Source of the DNA: Bradyrhizobium iriomotense
GTDB lineage: Bacteria > Pseudomonadota > Alphaproteobacteria > Rhizobiales > Xanthobacteraceae
Assembly (NCBI RefSeq): GCF_030160715.1
Contig: NZ_BSOW01000030.1
Coordinates: forward strand, 62,001-126,000
Reading direction: 5' to 3'
DNA length: 64,000 nt
This document shows positions 33,715 through 42,341 of the stretch, piece by piece (positions within the stretch are counted from its first letter, which is position 1; every line of letters starts with the position of its first letter). The notes under the pieces are model-generated. The model searched no databases, was not told the origin of the DNA, and saw only the letters and a list, made by a program, of their open reading frames with translations. Both the position numbers and the translations under genes were made by a program.

Positions 33715-34605
33715 ATGTCGTCACTGAGACAAATCGCGTTTTACGGCAAGGGCGGTATCGGCAAATCGACCACATCACAGAACACGCTCGCAGCGCTTGC
33801 CGAGATGGGTCACAAGATCTTGATCGTCGGCTGCGATCCGAAGGCCGACTCGACCCGCCTGATCCTGCACGCCAAGGCACAGGACACGATCTTGAGTCTC
33901 GCGGCGAGCGCCGGCAGCGTCGAAGATCTCGAGATCGAAGACGTCTTGAAGGTCGGTTATAAGGATATCCGCTGCGTCGAATCCGGTGGTCCGGAGCCGG
34001 GCGTCGGGTGCGCTGGCCGGGGCGTCATTACGTCGATTAACTTCTTGGAAGAGAACGGCGCCTACGAGAACATCGATTACGTGTCCTACGACGTGCTCGG
34101 CGACGTCGTCTGCGGCGGCTTTGCGATGCCGATACGCGAGAACAAGGCGCAAGAGATCTACATCGTCATGTCCGGCGAGATGATGGCGATGTACGCGGCC
34201 AACAACATCTCCAAGGGCATTCTGAAGTATGCCAATTCCGGCGGCGTGCGGCTCGGCGGCTTGGTCTGCAATGAGCGGCAGACCGACAAGGAGCTGGAGC
34301 TGGCGGAAGCGCTCGCCAAGAAGCTCGGCACCCAGCTGATCTACTTTGTCCCCCGCGACAACATCGTCCAACATGCCGAGCTACGCCGCATGACGGTGCT
34401 GGAATATGCGCCGGACTCCAAGCAGGCGGAACACTATCGCAATCTCGCGTCCAAAGTTCACAACAATGGCGGCAAGGGCATTATCCCGACGCCGATCAGC
34501 ATGGACGAACTTGAGGATATGCTGATGGAACACGGCATCATGAAGCAAATCGACGAAAGCCAGGTCGGAAAGACCGCTTCCGAACTCGCCACCCTTTCGG
34601 CGTGA
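33715..34605 (+). CDS. nifH: Nitrogenase iron protein NifH (copy 2)
   Basis: A 296-residue NifH that differs from copy 1 only at two residues, Pro278 to Gln and Val292 to Ala. At DNA level I count six differences in the coding sequence, five of them in the last about 90 bases, so the body is effectively identical. All catalytic and cluster residues are kept. Its own NifA site and sigma54 promoter are unrelated in sequence to those of copy 1. It stands before nifQ, the arrangement known for the single nifH of B. japonicum USDA 110. Confidence 0.98.
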   Translation: MSSLRQIAFYGKGGIGKSTTSQNTLAALAEMGHKILIVGCDPKADSTRLILHAKAQDTILSLAASAGSVEDLEIEDVLKVGYKDIRCVESGGPEPGVGCAGRGVITSINFLEENGAYENIDYVSYDVLGDVVCGGFAMPIRENKAQEIYIVMSGEMMAMYAANNISKGILKYANSGGVRLGGLVCNERQTDKELELAEALAKKLGTQLIYFVPRDNIVQHAELRRMTVLEYAPDSKQAEHYRNLASKVHNNGGKGIIPTPISMDELEDMLMEHGIMKQIDESQVGKTASELATLSA

Positions 34606-34614
34606 CCCAGCGCG

Positions 34615-34635
34615 CCGGCCTCCCGAAAAGGCCGG
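34615..34635 (+). terminator. Hairpin between nifH2 and nifQ
   Basis: CCGGCCT, 7-base loop, AGGCCGG. No T run follows, so it may be an mRNA-stabilising or attenuating stem that raises nifH over nifQ. Copy 1 of nifH has no such stem. Confidence 0.55.
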
Positions 34636-34657
34636 AATCACAATTGAAGGCCTAACG

Positions 34658-35392
34658 ATGGAGTTGTCCGTGATTGTAGCGGAGGAGCGGCCAATCGATG
34701 CGATGTCAATTTCGTCGGGCGGCCTCCCCGCTGACAGACGGCAGGCCGGAATTGAACTCTACCGTCTTCTAACTGGCTGCGATCCTGCAGATGCCAACAT
34801 AAGCGATAATGGAGACTTTGATCGGCATGTGCTCGCATCAGTTCTTTGTGCCGCCGTCATGGATGGCGGGCCGCTTCCCGAGCGCGCGGGCCTGACCACG
34901 GAGGACCTCAATGAACTGCTGGCGCAGTGTTTCTCATTAGCGCCCGTACACACTATCGTCTCGATGGAAAACGTCGTTTCGACCAGCGACGAGGAGATCA
35001 TGGTGCGTGACCTTCTGCTTGCACAGCGATCGACGGAGGGTGAGGTCAGCCGCTGGTTGGCGGCCATGATCGCGCGGCGAGCGATGGAGCCGAACCATTT
35101 GTGGGAAGATCTCGGATTGCGCGCGCGGCCTGAGTTGTCGCGTCTATTGGCGCGCCATTTTGCGCCCCTCGCAGCACAAAATACCAAGAATATGCGCTGG
35201 AAGCGCTTCTTCTATCGCAGATTGTGCGAGGACGAAGGTATGGCCACGTGCACGACGCCTGTGTGTACACAATGCAACGACTTCGATCACTGCTTCGGCG
35301 AGGAGACCGGCGAGAGCAGGATGGCGGAGCGCCGCCGCGACTATCTGCGCGGAGTGGAGGTCATATCGGAGCCACCAGGCAGGCGCGAGTGA
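34658..35392 (+). CDS. nifQ: NifQ, molybdenum donor for FeMo-co
   Basis: A 244-residue NifQ with the C-terminal cysteine motif CTTPVCTQCNDFDHCFG (Cx4CxxCx5C), which binds the Mo-Fe-S precursor. The conserved helices before it (WKRFFYRRLCEDEG) are intact. It begins 52 bases after nifH2, behind the hairpin, and should be cotranscribed. Confidence 0.94.
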   Translation: MELSVIVAEERPIDAMSISSGGLPADRRQAGIELYRLLTGCDPADANISDNGDFDRHVLASVLCAAVMDGGPLPERAGLTTEDLNELLAQCFSLAPVHTIVSMENVVSTSDEEIMVRDLLLAQRSTEGEVSRWLAAMIARRAMEPNHLWEDLGLRARPELSRLLARHFAPLAAQNTKNMRWKRFFYRRLCEDEGMATCTTPVCTQCNDFDHCFGEETGESRMAERRRDYLRGVEVISEPPGRRE

Positions 35393-35399
35393 ATCGATT

Positions 35400-35894
35400 G
35401 TGGACGGGATCTCCGCCAATCTCCTCGCAGGAGCGCCGGAAGCTCCGCAGCCTGAACTCGCGCGACGGCTTTGCACCGGAAGTTCCGCGACAGGGTGCAT
35501 GCGGCGACTGCGTGAGGCGGGCATGCGGCCGACGCGCCAGCGCGTACTTCTGGCTCAGTTACTCTTCGCAAGGGGCGATCGCCATGTTACCGCCGAAATT
35601 CTCTTCAACGAGGCGATCGAAGCCAACATCGAACTCTCGATTGCGACCATATACAACACGCTAACCCGGTTCACAAAAGCTGGCCTGTTGCGCCGAATCA
35701 TGCCCAACCGCTCAAGACTGTTCTTTGATACCGATACAAGCATACATCCGCATCTCTATCTCGTCGACGAAGGCATTTTGATCAATATCCCTGAAAAGCT
35801 TCTGTTTGCGCAGACGCCGAGGGCCCTACCGGGCCACGAGATTTCTCGGCTCGACGTCATCGTCTACATTCGCCGTAGGGCAGCCGACATCTGA
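35400..35894 (+). CDS. irr: Fur-family regulator, Irr-like
   Basis: A 164-residue protein close in plan to Bradyrhizobium Irr, the heme-sensing iron regulator: LREAGMRPTRQRVLLAQLLF, a winged-helix IATIYNTLTRFTKAGLLRR, and a PGHEISRLDVIVYIRRR end. The metal/heme region reads SIHPHLYL where canonical Irr has a three-histidine run, so sensing may differ. The start is uncertain: GTG 35400, 8 bases after nifQ, gives the expected length, and ATG 35509 would leave a shorter form. It is probably a second Irr serving iron control in bacteroids. Confidence 0.8.
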   Translation: MDGISANLLAGAPEAPQPELARRLCTGSSATGCMRRLREAGMRPTRQRVLLAQLLFARGDRHVTAEILFNEAIEANIELSIATIYNTLTRFTKAGLLRRIMPNRSRLFFDTDTSIHPHLYLVDEGILINIPEKLLFAQTPRALPGHEISRLDVIVYIRRRAADI

Positions 35895-35913
35895 TACGTC
35901 GGATCTCCTACAT

Positions 35914-35929
35914 TGTTGTATTTATGACC
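35914..35929 (+). promoter_or_regulatory. Near-consensus NifA site of nifV
   Basis: TGT-N10-ACC, one mismatch to TGT-N10-ACA, 56 bases before the -24 element. Confidence 0.5.
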
Positions 35930-35985
35930 AGCCCAGTTACTACTATTAGTAGCTTGATTTCAGAAGTCTGCGTCAACGATTGCGC

Positions 35986-36001
35986 TGGCACAGCCGTTGC
36001 T
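35986..36001 (+). promoter_or_regulatory. Sigma54 promoter of nifV
   Basis: TGGCAC-N5-TTGCT, consensus. The TTG that could be read as an earlier start codon is part of the -12 element. Confidence 0.88.
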
Positions 36002-36032
36002 CCCAGTTCAGCGGGGAAGGCGGAATCCGCCA

Positions 36033-37199
36033 ATGGCCTTTGGAGTGACCGTGTCTGGCAAGTTGCAGACGAGACAGATAGTCCTGAATGATACCACGTT
36101 ACGCGACGGCGAGCAGGCTCCCGGCGTGGCCTTCACAACAGCGGAAAAGGTATCGATTGCACGTGTGCTAGCAAGCGCCGGGATTACCGAGATCGAGGCC
36201 GGCACGCCGGCGATGGGCTATGAAGAAGTCAGCGCGATCCGCGCAATTGTCGAAGCCAGCTTGGAAGCGACAATCATCGCCTGGTGCCGGATGAAACGTT
36301 TTGATGTCGATGCGGCAATCGAATCTGGCGTTTCAATGGTTAATGTTTCGGTGCCATCCTCCGACCTGCAAATAGCCGCCAAGCTCGGCACCGGTCGGGT
36401 CGCCGCGCTCGAGCAGCTGAAGCGGATCGTGGGCTACGCTCGCGATAAGGGGCTCGATGTCGCAGTCGGAGGCGAAGACTCTTCGCGCGCCGACGTCAGC
36501 TTCCTGGTCGAGCTGGTCGCCGCGGCAAAAAACGCCGGTGCCCGGCGTTTTCGTGTCGCAGACACGCTCAGCGTGCTCGATCCCGATTCGGCCTTTGCGC
36601 TGGTGGCGGCGCTGCGTGCCACCACCGATCTCGAGATTGAATTCCACGGCCACGACGACCTGGGCCTTGCAACCGCCAACACGCTCGCCGCAATCAAGGC
36701 CGGTGCAACGCATGCCTCAGTCACCGTGATTGGCCTCGGCGAGCGCGCTGGCAACGCGCCGCTGGAAGAGGTCGCTGTCGCGCTCGAACAGCTGTATGGA
36801 TGCGATACCGGTGTCGTGCTTCCGGAACTCGAGAATGTCGCTGCCCTCGTCGCGGCCGCCGCCGTCCGCACCATCCCGCTCAACAAGGCGATTGTGGGCG
36901 AGCATGTCTTTACACACGAATCCGGTATCCATATCGATGGTCTGCTGAAGGATCAGCGCAGCTATCAAGCGCTCGATCCACAGCTGCTCGGTCGCTCCAA
37001 TCGCTTTGTGATCGGTAAACATTCGGGAATCGCCGCGATCACCGCGCTGCTGTCCGAATTGCAGCTTTCCGTCAGTGCCGAGGAAAGTAGGGTGATTCTT
37101 GCGCGCGTCCGCAAGCATGCCGTTGAGCACAAGGGTGGGGTGGGGCGCGAGACTGTGATGACGATTTGGCGCGAGGTCCGCGAGCGATCCCTGCCTTAG
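36033..37199 (+). CDS. nifV: Homocitrate synthase NifV
   Basis: A 388-residue enzyme joining acetyl-CoA and 2-oxoglutarate to homocitrate, the organic ligand of FeMo-co. The aldolase-type TIM barrel shows LNDTTLRDGEQAPGVAF, the metal-binding FHGHDDLGLATAN and the GLGERAGNAPLEEV motif. ATG 36033 follows GGGAAGG and fits the promoter. Most classical symbiotic Bradyrhizobium lack nifV and depend on plant homocitrate, whereas photosynthetic and some others carry it, so its presence is informative about free-living fixation ability. Confidence 0.93.
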   Translation: MAFGVTVSGKLQTRQIVLNDTTLRDGEQAPGVAFTTAEKVSIARVLASAGITEIEAGTPAMGYEEVSAIRAIVEASLEATIIAWCRMKRFDVDAAIESGVSMVNVSVPSSDLQIAAKLGTGRVAALEQLKRIVGYARDKGLDVAVGGEDSSRADVSFLVELVAAAKNAGARRFRVADTLSVLDPDSAFALVAALRATTDLEIEFHGHDDLGLATANTLAAIKAGATHASVTVIGLGERAGNAPLEEVAVALEQLYGCDTGVVLPELENVAALVAAAAVRTIPLNKAIVGEHVFTHESGIHIDGLLKDQRSYQALDPQLLGRSNRFVIGKHSGIAAITALLSELQLSVSAEESRVILARVRKHAVEHKGGVGRETVMTIWREVRERSLP

Positions 37200-37208
37200 G
37201 GAACGTAA

Positions 37209-37233
37209 GGCCGCTATGTCCCGAATAGCGGCC
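37209..37233 (+). terminator. Terminator-like hairpin after nifV
   Basis: GGCCGCTAT, 7-base loop, ATAGCGGCC: a perfect 9-bp stem directly after the nifV stop, followed by a pyrimidine-rich stretch. A second imperfect stem lies at 37261-37280. Confidence 0.7.
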
Positions 37234-37344
37234 CTCTCTGTTCTCCAACGGGTAGCTAGGCCAGCACGCCAGCGTGTTGGGCCCCGATGACGAGCATGCG
37301 GGCCATGCCCGGCGAGCGCAATGGTAGAAATACGGATGGAAACG

Positions 37345-37674
37345 ATGGCAAACGGAATCCTTTTTCAATTGAGCAAGGCCGCTGCGGCCGAGGAGTTCTT
37401 TGAGTTGCTCGGCGTCAAGTACGATCCCAAAATCGTCAATGTAGCGCGGCTCCACATCCTGCGACGCATGGGGCAGTATCTCGCAGCCGAAGACTTGACT
37501 GCTGCAACCGATGCGGAGGTCGCTGAACGGTGTAAAGCCGTACTGGAGCGGGCATACGCCGACTTCGTGACCTCCTCTCCAATCGATCAACGCGTTTTCA
37601 AGGTTCTGAAGGAAGCCGTCGCGCCACGGCCGAAGAAAGCGCCACCCTTCGTGCAACTGGATAGGTTGAAGTGA
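37345..37674 (+). CDS. nifW: NifW, nitrogenase-protective protein
   Basis: A 109-residue NifW: VNVARLHILRRMGQYLA and the FKVLKEAV end are diagnostic. It helps maturation and oxygen tolerance of the MoFe protein. ATG 37345 (MANGILF) aligns with the usual start; in-frame ATGs at 37321 and 37336 are alternatives. In B. japonicum nifW precedes fixBCX as here. No own sigma54 promoter was found after the hairpin behind nifV. Confidence 0.92.
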   Translation: MANGILFQLSKAAAAEEFFELLGVKYDPKIVNVARLHILRRMGQYLAAEDLTAATDAEVAERCKAVLERAYADFVTSSPIDQRVFKVLKEAVAPRPKKAPPFVQLDRLK

Positions 37675-37998
37675 CAGCGTTTCACCTCACCTCGCTTTCG
37701 TTCGCTGCCTCTTCCCGGTCTTCCCGCAACAACGAGGCCGCTGCTGAGCGTGGGCGCCTGGATTTGCTCGAAGGGCTGTCGTGATACGAACATTCCGAAT
37801 TGCGACGTCACGCTAACCCGCCTTGTCGTGGCTAGGTTTGCCTGGGGACGATCATAAGCGTGGACCTGGCGCCGCTGTTCGGTTTGCGACGCGTGGTCGC
37901 CGCATTCTTTTGTCGGGTCGAGCCTCTGTCGGCCGAGGGGCATGCCGCTGATTTTGTAAGCCTCTGTATTAACACCGAAATTCGAACATGCGCCCAGT
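37675..37998. other. Spacer between nifW and the fixA-fragment promoter
   Basis: No gene or NifA site recognised. Confidence 0.4.
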
Positions 37999-38014
37999 TG
38001 GTACGACACTTGCT
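37999..38014 (+). promoter_or_regulatory. Sigma54 promoter upstream of the fixA fragment and fixBCX
   Basis: TGGTAC-N5-TTGCT, GG-N10-GC, 34 bases before the fixA fragment start. No clear TGT-N10-ACA upstream. Confidence 0.72.
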
Positions 38015-38047
38015 GTCTGCATTGGCAGCAAAGCGTTGGAGAAGCGT

Positions 38048-38245
38048 ATGCACATCGTCGTCTGCATTAAGCAAGTCCCGGTTTCCGCGCAGATGAGCGT
38101 GCACGCTGTGAGCAAGACCATCATGCCTCAAACGGGAAGTTCCGACCTCCAAGCCCCGTTTGCACTCCTGCAATGCGACCTCCGCGGCTCGCCGTCTGTG
38201 CCGAACGTCAGTTTGGGCCGGGGTCACGCAGCAAGACGCTTCTAA
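38048..38245 (+). pseudogene. fixA: fixA 5' fragment
   Basis: The frame opens with MHIVVCIKQVPVSAQ, the N-terminus of FixA (electron-transfer flavoprotein beta chain), and stays FixA-like for about 26 residues, then turns to unrelated sequence and stops after 65. More than 200 residues are lacking, including the flavin/AMP regions. The promoter and start are intact, so it may persist as leader for fixBCX. A functional fixA must lie elsewhere, as it does next to nifA in B. japonicum. Confidence 0.75.
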
Positions 38246-38368
38246 TCGAAGTTCGGCGAGCAACTCGGCCACGCCCTTAAAGGGAGTGCCCCTCGAGCGC
38301 CAGACGAACTCGCAAAGCCGATCTCGCGATGTTGGCGCACGGCTAGTATAACAAGGAAGACTAATACC

Positions 38369-39481
38369 ATGAGCAGTACCCCCAAAAGCCGCGCTCCGGC
38401 CGCCGCCTCTGGCCGTGCCGCGACCAAGAAGGAGTTGCCCGAGCGCTTTAAGGCCTACAAGCACGTTTGGGTTTTCGTCGAGCAGGAACGCGGGGGTGTG
38501 CACCCGGTGTCCTGGGAACTCATGGGTGCCGGCCGTAAGCTCGCCGACAAGCTCAACGTCGATCTTGCCGCGGTCGTCATCGGCCCAGAAGGCGAGGCCA
38601 CACAGCAAGCGGCTGCCCAGTCTTTCTGTTATGGCGCTGACCTCGTGTACATGGTTGCCGACAATCTCTTGGCCGACTATCGTAACGAGTCCTACACGAA
38701 GGCTCTGACCGATCTCGTCAACCTCTACAAGCCGGAAATTCTGCTCTTGGGGGCAACTACACTCGGCCGCGATCTCGCGGGCTCGGTCGCAACTACATTG
38801 CTTACGGGACTGACTGCCGATTGCACAGAGCTCGATGTCGATGCCGACGGTTCGCTCGCTGCGACGCGCCCGACCTTCGGAGGCTCGTTACTCTGCACGA
38901 TCTATACGCTGAACTTTCGCCCGCAAATGGCAACCGTCCGCCCACGTGTGATGCCGATGCCAAAGCGCGTCGCGCGCCCAGTCGGTCGGACTATCACCCA
39001 GTTACTCGGACTCGTCGAACACGACATCGTCACAAAAGTTCTCTCTTTCCTGCCTGACCGCAACTCAGCAAAATCTAACCTCGCTTATGCCGATGCCGTC
39101 GTCGCGGGCGGCCTTGGGCTCGGATCACCAGAGAATTTCCATCTGGTGCACCAGCTGGCGACCGCGCTTGGGGCCGAATACGGCAGTTCGCGGCCGCTTG
39201 TACAGAAGGGCTGGGTCACCTCCGATCGCCAGATCGGCCAGACTGGCAAGACGATCCGACCAAAACTTTATATCGCTGCCGGCATTTCGGGGGCGATCCA
39301 GCACCGAGTTGGCGTTGAGGGCGCCGATCTGATCGTTGCTATCAACACCGATAAGAACGCGCCGATTTTCGACTTCGCTCATATAGGCATCGTCACGGAT
39401 GCCATTCATTTTTTGCCGCCGCTCACCGCTGCATTCCGCGACCGGCTGTCGCCGCATTCCAGCGATCGGATAGCAGGTTAA
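38369..39481 (+). CDS. fixB: FixB, electron-transfer flavoprotein alpha chain
   Basis: A 370-residue subunit of the FixABCX complex, which bifurcates electrons from NADH to quinone and to ferredoxin/flavodoxin for nitrogenase. The C-terminal FAD domain shows GRTITQLLGL, the RPLVQKGW and GQTGKTIRPKLYIAAGISGAIQH motif. The first 24 residues form a Lys/Ala-rich extension. It lacks its FixA partner next door because only a fragment remains upstream. Confidence 0.95.
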   Translation: MSSTPKSRAPAAASGRAATKKELPERFKAYKHVWVFVEQERGGVHPVSWELMGAGRKLADKLNVDLAAVVIGPEGEATQQAAAQSFCYGADLVYMVADNLLADYRNESYTKALTDLVNLYKPEILLLGATTLGRDLAGSVATTLLTGLTADCTELDVDADGSLAATRPTFGGSLLCTIYTLNFRPQMATVRPRVMPMPKRVARPVGRTITQLLGLVEHDIVTKVLSFLPDRNSAKSNLAYADAVVAGGLGLGSPENFHLVHQLATALGAEYGSSRPLVQKGWVTSDRQIGQTGKTIRPKLYIAAGISGAIQHRVGVEGADLIVAINTDKNAPIFDFAHIGIVTDAIHFLPPLTAAFRDRLSPHSSDRIAG

Positions 39482-39493
39482 AGGAGTACGATC

Positions 39494-40801
39494 ATGATCG
39501 AGGAAAAATTCGATGCCATCGTCGTTGGCGCGGGCATGGCCGGCAATGCGGCCGCGCTCACCATGGCCGAGGGTGGCATGAAGGTGCTGCAGCTCGAACG
39601 CGGCGAGTATTCGGGATCAAAGAACGTGCAGGGCGCGATCCTCTATGCCGACATGCTCGAGAAGCTCGTTCCAGATTTCCGTGAGGACGCTCCGCTTGAG
39701 CGACATTTGGTCGAGCAGCGCTTCTGGATGATGGACGATCGTTCCCACACCGGCTTGCATTACCGCTCCGAGGATTTCAACGAGGAGAAGCCGAACCGCT
39801 ACACCATCATCCGCGCTCAATTCGACAAATGGTTTTCGCAAAAGGTTCGCGAAGCCGGCGCCACGGTACTATGCGAAACAACTGTCACCGACCTGGCACG
39901 AGACTCCCATGGCAAGGTCATCGGTGTAAGGACCGATCGCCGCGATGGGGAGATCCACGCCGACATCGTCGTGTTGGCGGAGGGTGTCAACGGGATGCTC
40001 GGTACGCGGGCTGGCCTGCGCCAGCGGCCGAAGCCCGAGAAGGTTGCGCTCGCTGTCAAGGAAATGCACTTCCTGCCGCGCGAGGTCATTGAGACGCGGT
40101 TCAATCTAAAGGGTGACGAAGGCGTAGTGATCGAGGCCGTAGGCACGATTTCTCGCGGCATGACCGGCATGGGGTTTATCTACGCCAACAAGGAATGCAT
40201 CTCGCTGGGTATCGGCTGCCTGGTCGCCGACTTCCAGCGAACGGGCGAGACGCCGTACGGCCTGCTCGATCGCTTCAAACGGCATCCTTCGGTCGCCCCG
40301 CTCATAGCAGGCTCCGAGGTGAAGGAATATTCTGCCCATCTGATCCCAGAAGGGGGCTTCAAGGCGATACCTGAACTCTATGGCAAGGGCTGGGTCGTGA
40401 TCGGCGACGCCGCGCAGCTTAACAACACAATTCATCGCGAAGGATCAAACCTCGCGATGACGTCGGGTCGGATTGCGGCAGAAACGATCCTTCAGATCAA
40501 GTCGCGGAATCAACCGATGACCCCGCAAAACCTGTCGCTATACAAGAAGATGCTCGATGAGTCTTTCGTGATAAAGGATCTAAGGAAGTACAAAGACATG
40601 CCGGCGCTGATGCACACTCGGTCGCAAAACTTCTTTCTGACCTATCCGCAGCTCGTCTCGAAGGCTATGCAGAACTTTCTGCGCGTCGACGGCACGCCTA
40701 AAATCGAAAAAGAGAAGCTCACACTCAGATCGTTCACCAAAACTCGCTCGCGCAGGGGTCTGTTTGGCGATGCCTTTCGCCTCGTGCGCGCGTGGCGGTG
40801 A
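39494..40801 (+). CDS. fixC: FixC, ETF:quinone oxidoreductase-type flavoprotein
   Basis: A 435-residue FAD protein, membrane-associated in the FixABCX complex. The Rossmann motif VVGAGMAGNAAALTMAEGG and the GDAAQLNNTIHREGSNLA region are intact. It starts 12 bases after fixB behind AAAGGAG and ends shortly before fixX, so fixBCX is one operon. Confidence 0.95.
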   Translation: MIEEKFDAIVVGAGMAGNAAALTMAEGGMKVLQLERGEYSGSKNVQGAILYADMLEKLVPDFREDAPLERHLVEQRFWMMDDRSHTGLHYRSEDFNEEKPNRYTIIRAQFDKWFSQKVREAGATVLCETTVTDLARDSHGKVIGVRTDRRDGEIHADIVVLAEGVNGMLGTRAGLRQRPKPEKVALAVKEMHFLPREVIETRFNLKGDEGVVIEAVGTISRGMTGMGFIYANKECISLGIGCLVADFQRTGETPYGLLDRFKRHPSVAPLIAGSEVKEYSAHLIPEGGFKAIPELYGKGWVVIGDAAQLNNTIHREGSNLAMTSGRIAAETILQIKSRNQPMTPQNLSLYKKMLDESFVIKDLRKYKDMPALMHTRSQNFFLTYPQLVSKAMQNFLRVDGTPKIEKEKLTLRSFTKTRSRRGLFGDAFRLVRAWR

Positions 40802-40839
40802 ACGGAAGAGCAGCACGTGTCAACGAGGGAGACCGAATT

Positions 40840-41136
40840 ATGTCGATCGAACTATCTATGCGTGTCGAAGATAAGCTATTTAACAACCGCTATCTCGTCG
40901 ATACCGGTCGTCCCCACATCAAGGTGCGGCCGCATGCCAAACCATCGCCGCAGCTTTTGTCAATGCTGAAGGCTTGCCCAGCGCGCTGCTATGAGCTCAG
41001 CGAACAGGGCCAGGTTGAGGCTACCGTCGACGGCTGCATCGAATGCGGCACTTGCCGAATAATTTGCGAGGAGAGCGGCGACATCGAATGGAGCTATCCA
41101 CGAGGTGGCTACGGCGTTCTATTTAAATTCGGATGA
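40840..41136 (+). CDS. fixX: FixX, ferredoxin-like subunit
   Basis: A 98-residue protein with CPARCYE and GCIECGTCRIICEE, binding the Fe-S cluster that links FixC to its acceptor. GAGGGAGA precedes ATG 40840; the longer frame upstream runs into fixC. Length and end (GGYGVLFKFG) are typical. Confidence 0.94.
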   Translation: MSIELSMRVEDKLFNNRYLVDTGRPHIKVRPHAKPSPQLLSMLKACPARCYELSEQGQVEATVDGCIECGTCRIICEESGDIEWSYPRGGYGVLFKFG

Positions 41137-41311
41137 AGAAAAATGGAGAGTCTCCCGGAGAGTCGCGATTCCGCAGCTATCAAGGCGCGATTTCCAGGGC
41201 TTCGCGGCGTCTTCCTGTCCGCGGGCTATGAGGCATGATCGGGCTTTTGGGCGAACAGCAGACCTCTGCGCACGATCAGAGCAGAACTAAATAACATCGC
41301 AGAGGATCGTG

Positions 41312-42124
41312 ATGAGGATAGAAGATCTCCCCTCCTACATTCTAAGGGGTGGAGAAGAGGGCCGGGCACGTCTTGCAGTAATCGCTCGCGTGCTGGCGGA
41401 ACCGACACGCTTGCTGCTTGATCGATCCGAGCCGCTCGAGGGGTGCACGGCCATCGATGCAGGCTGCGGCGGTGGCGATATAACGTTCGAATTGGCAAAG
41501 AGGGTTGGCAGAGCCGGCCAAGTCTTCGGTCTGGATCTCGACGAAGAAAAAATCGTTCTGGCACGGACCGAGGCTAAGCGGCTTGGCATCCCAAATGTGG
41601 AATTCTGCCGCGCAGACGTTACAGATCATTGGCCGGTGCGCGGGGTATCAGTGGTGAGCGTTCGGTTCGTGCTTACTCATCTCGTCGATCCTGGTGAGGC
41701 GCTCAAACAAGCATACGAGGCGCTCCGACCTGGGGGTATGATCGTGGTGCAGGATATCGATTGTGACGGCGAGTTCTGCGATCCGCCGTCCGCCGCATTT
41801 CGTCGCAAAGGCGAACTCTTCATTGAAGCCGTGCGCAGGCGCGGGGGAGATCCCTTGATTGGCCGTAGGCTCGTCGCGCTCCTCGAAGCCGCAGGCTTCT
41901 CAGACGTTCACTCGTCAATGGTTCAGCCTTACGGGCGCGATGGTGACGTCAAGCAGGTTCCATTGCTGACCTTCGCCGCAATTCGCGACGCGCTGATTCA
42001 GTTAGGGCTCACCGGTATCCAGGAGATCAGCGGCCTAACGGCCGAGCTCGAAGCGTTCCTCGATCGGCCTAACACGACTGTAGGGTTGCCGCGGATCTTC
42101 CATGCCTGGGGACGGAGGCGGTGA
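41312..42124 (+). CDS. SAM-dependent methyltransferase, class I
   Basis: A 270-residue protein with a Rossmann methyltransferase core: motif I AIDAGCGGGDITFELA near 50, the acidic loop FGLDLDEEK, and a motif-IV-like stretch SVRFVLTHLVDP. The C-terminal third (about 180-270) is a helical cap that should define the substrate, which cannot be named. ATG 41312 is chosen, with GAGG upstream; GTG 41309 is adjacent. It follows fixX by 175 bases; no NifA-type promoter was found. Confidence 0.85.
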   Translation: MRIEDLPSYILRGGEEGRARLAVIARVLAEPTRLLLDRSEPLEGCTAIDAGCGGGDITFELAKRVGRAGQVFGLDLDEEKIVLARTEAKRLGIPNVEFCRADVTDHWPVRGVSVVSVRFVLTHLVDPGEALKQAYEALRPGGMIVVQDIDCDGEFCDPPSAAFRRKGELFIEAVRRRGGDPLIGRRLVALLEAAGFSDVHSSMVQPYGRDGDVKQVPLLTFAAIRDALIQLGLTGIQEISGLTAELEAFLDRPNTTVGLPRIFHAWGRRR

Positions 42125-42341
42125 AGCTTGAGTCTGCCGGCTTGCTATACCTCGAGCGAGCTCCACGATGGTGTGAGAGCGCGTGACGATGGTTTGACAC
42201 TGCATGACGTGAAGCCTGCTGCCGGGCCGTTTTTCGCCGTACGCGCGATAGCAACCAGCGGCGGAAGCGGGCAAGACGCTTGGGTTTTCCCACGAGCGTA
42301 TTTGCACCAATGAAGCACGCGAGGACAAAAGCGTGAAGGCG

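Noticed and set aside
12400..34374. 199-codon minus frames opposite both nifH genes
   Set aside because: They are identical only because nifH is duplicated; no start signal and no family match.
35997..36032. TTG start for nifV at 35997
   Set aside because: This TTG is the -12 element of the nifV promoter.
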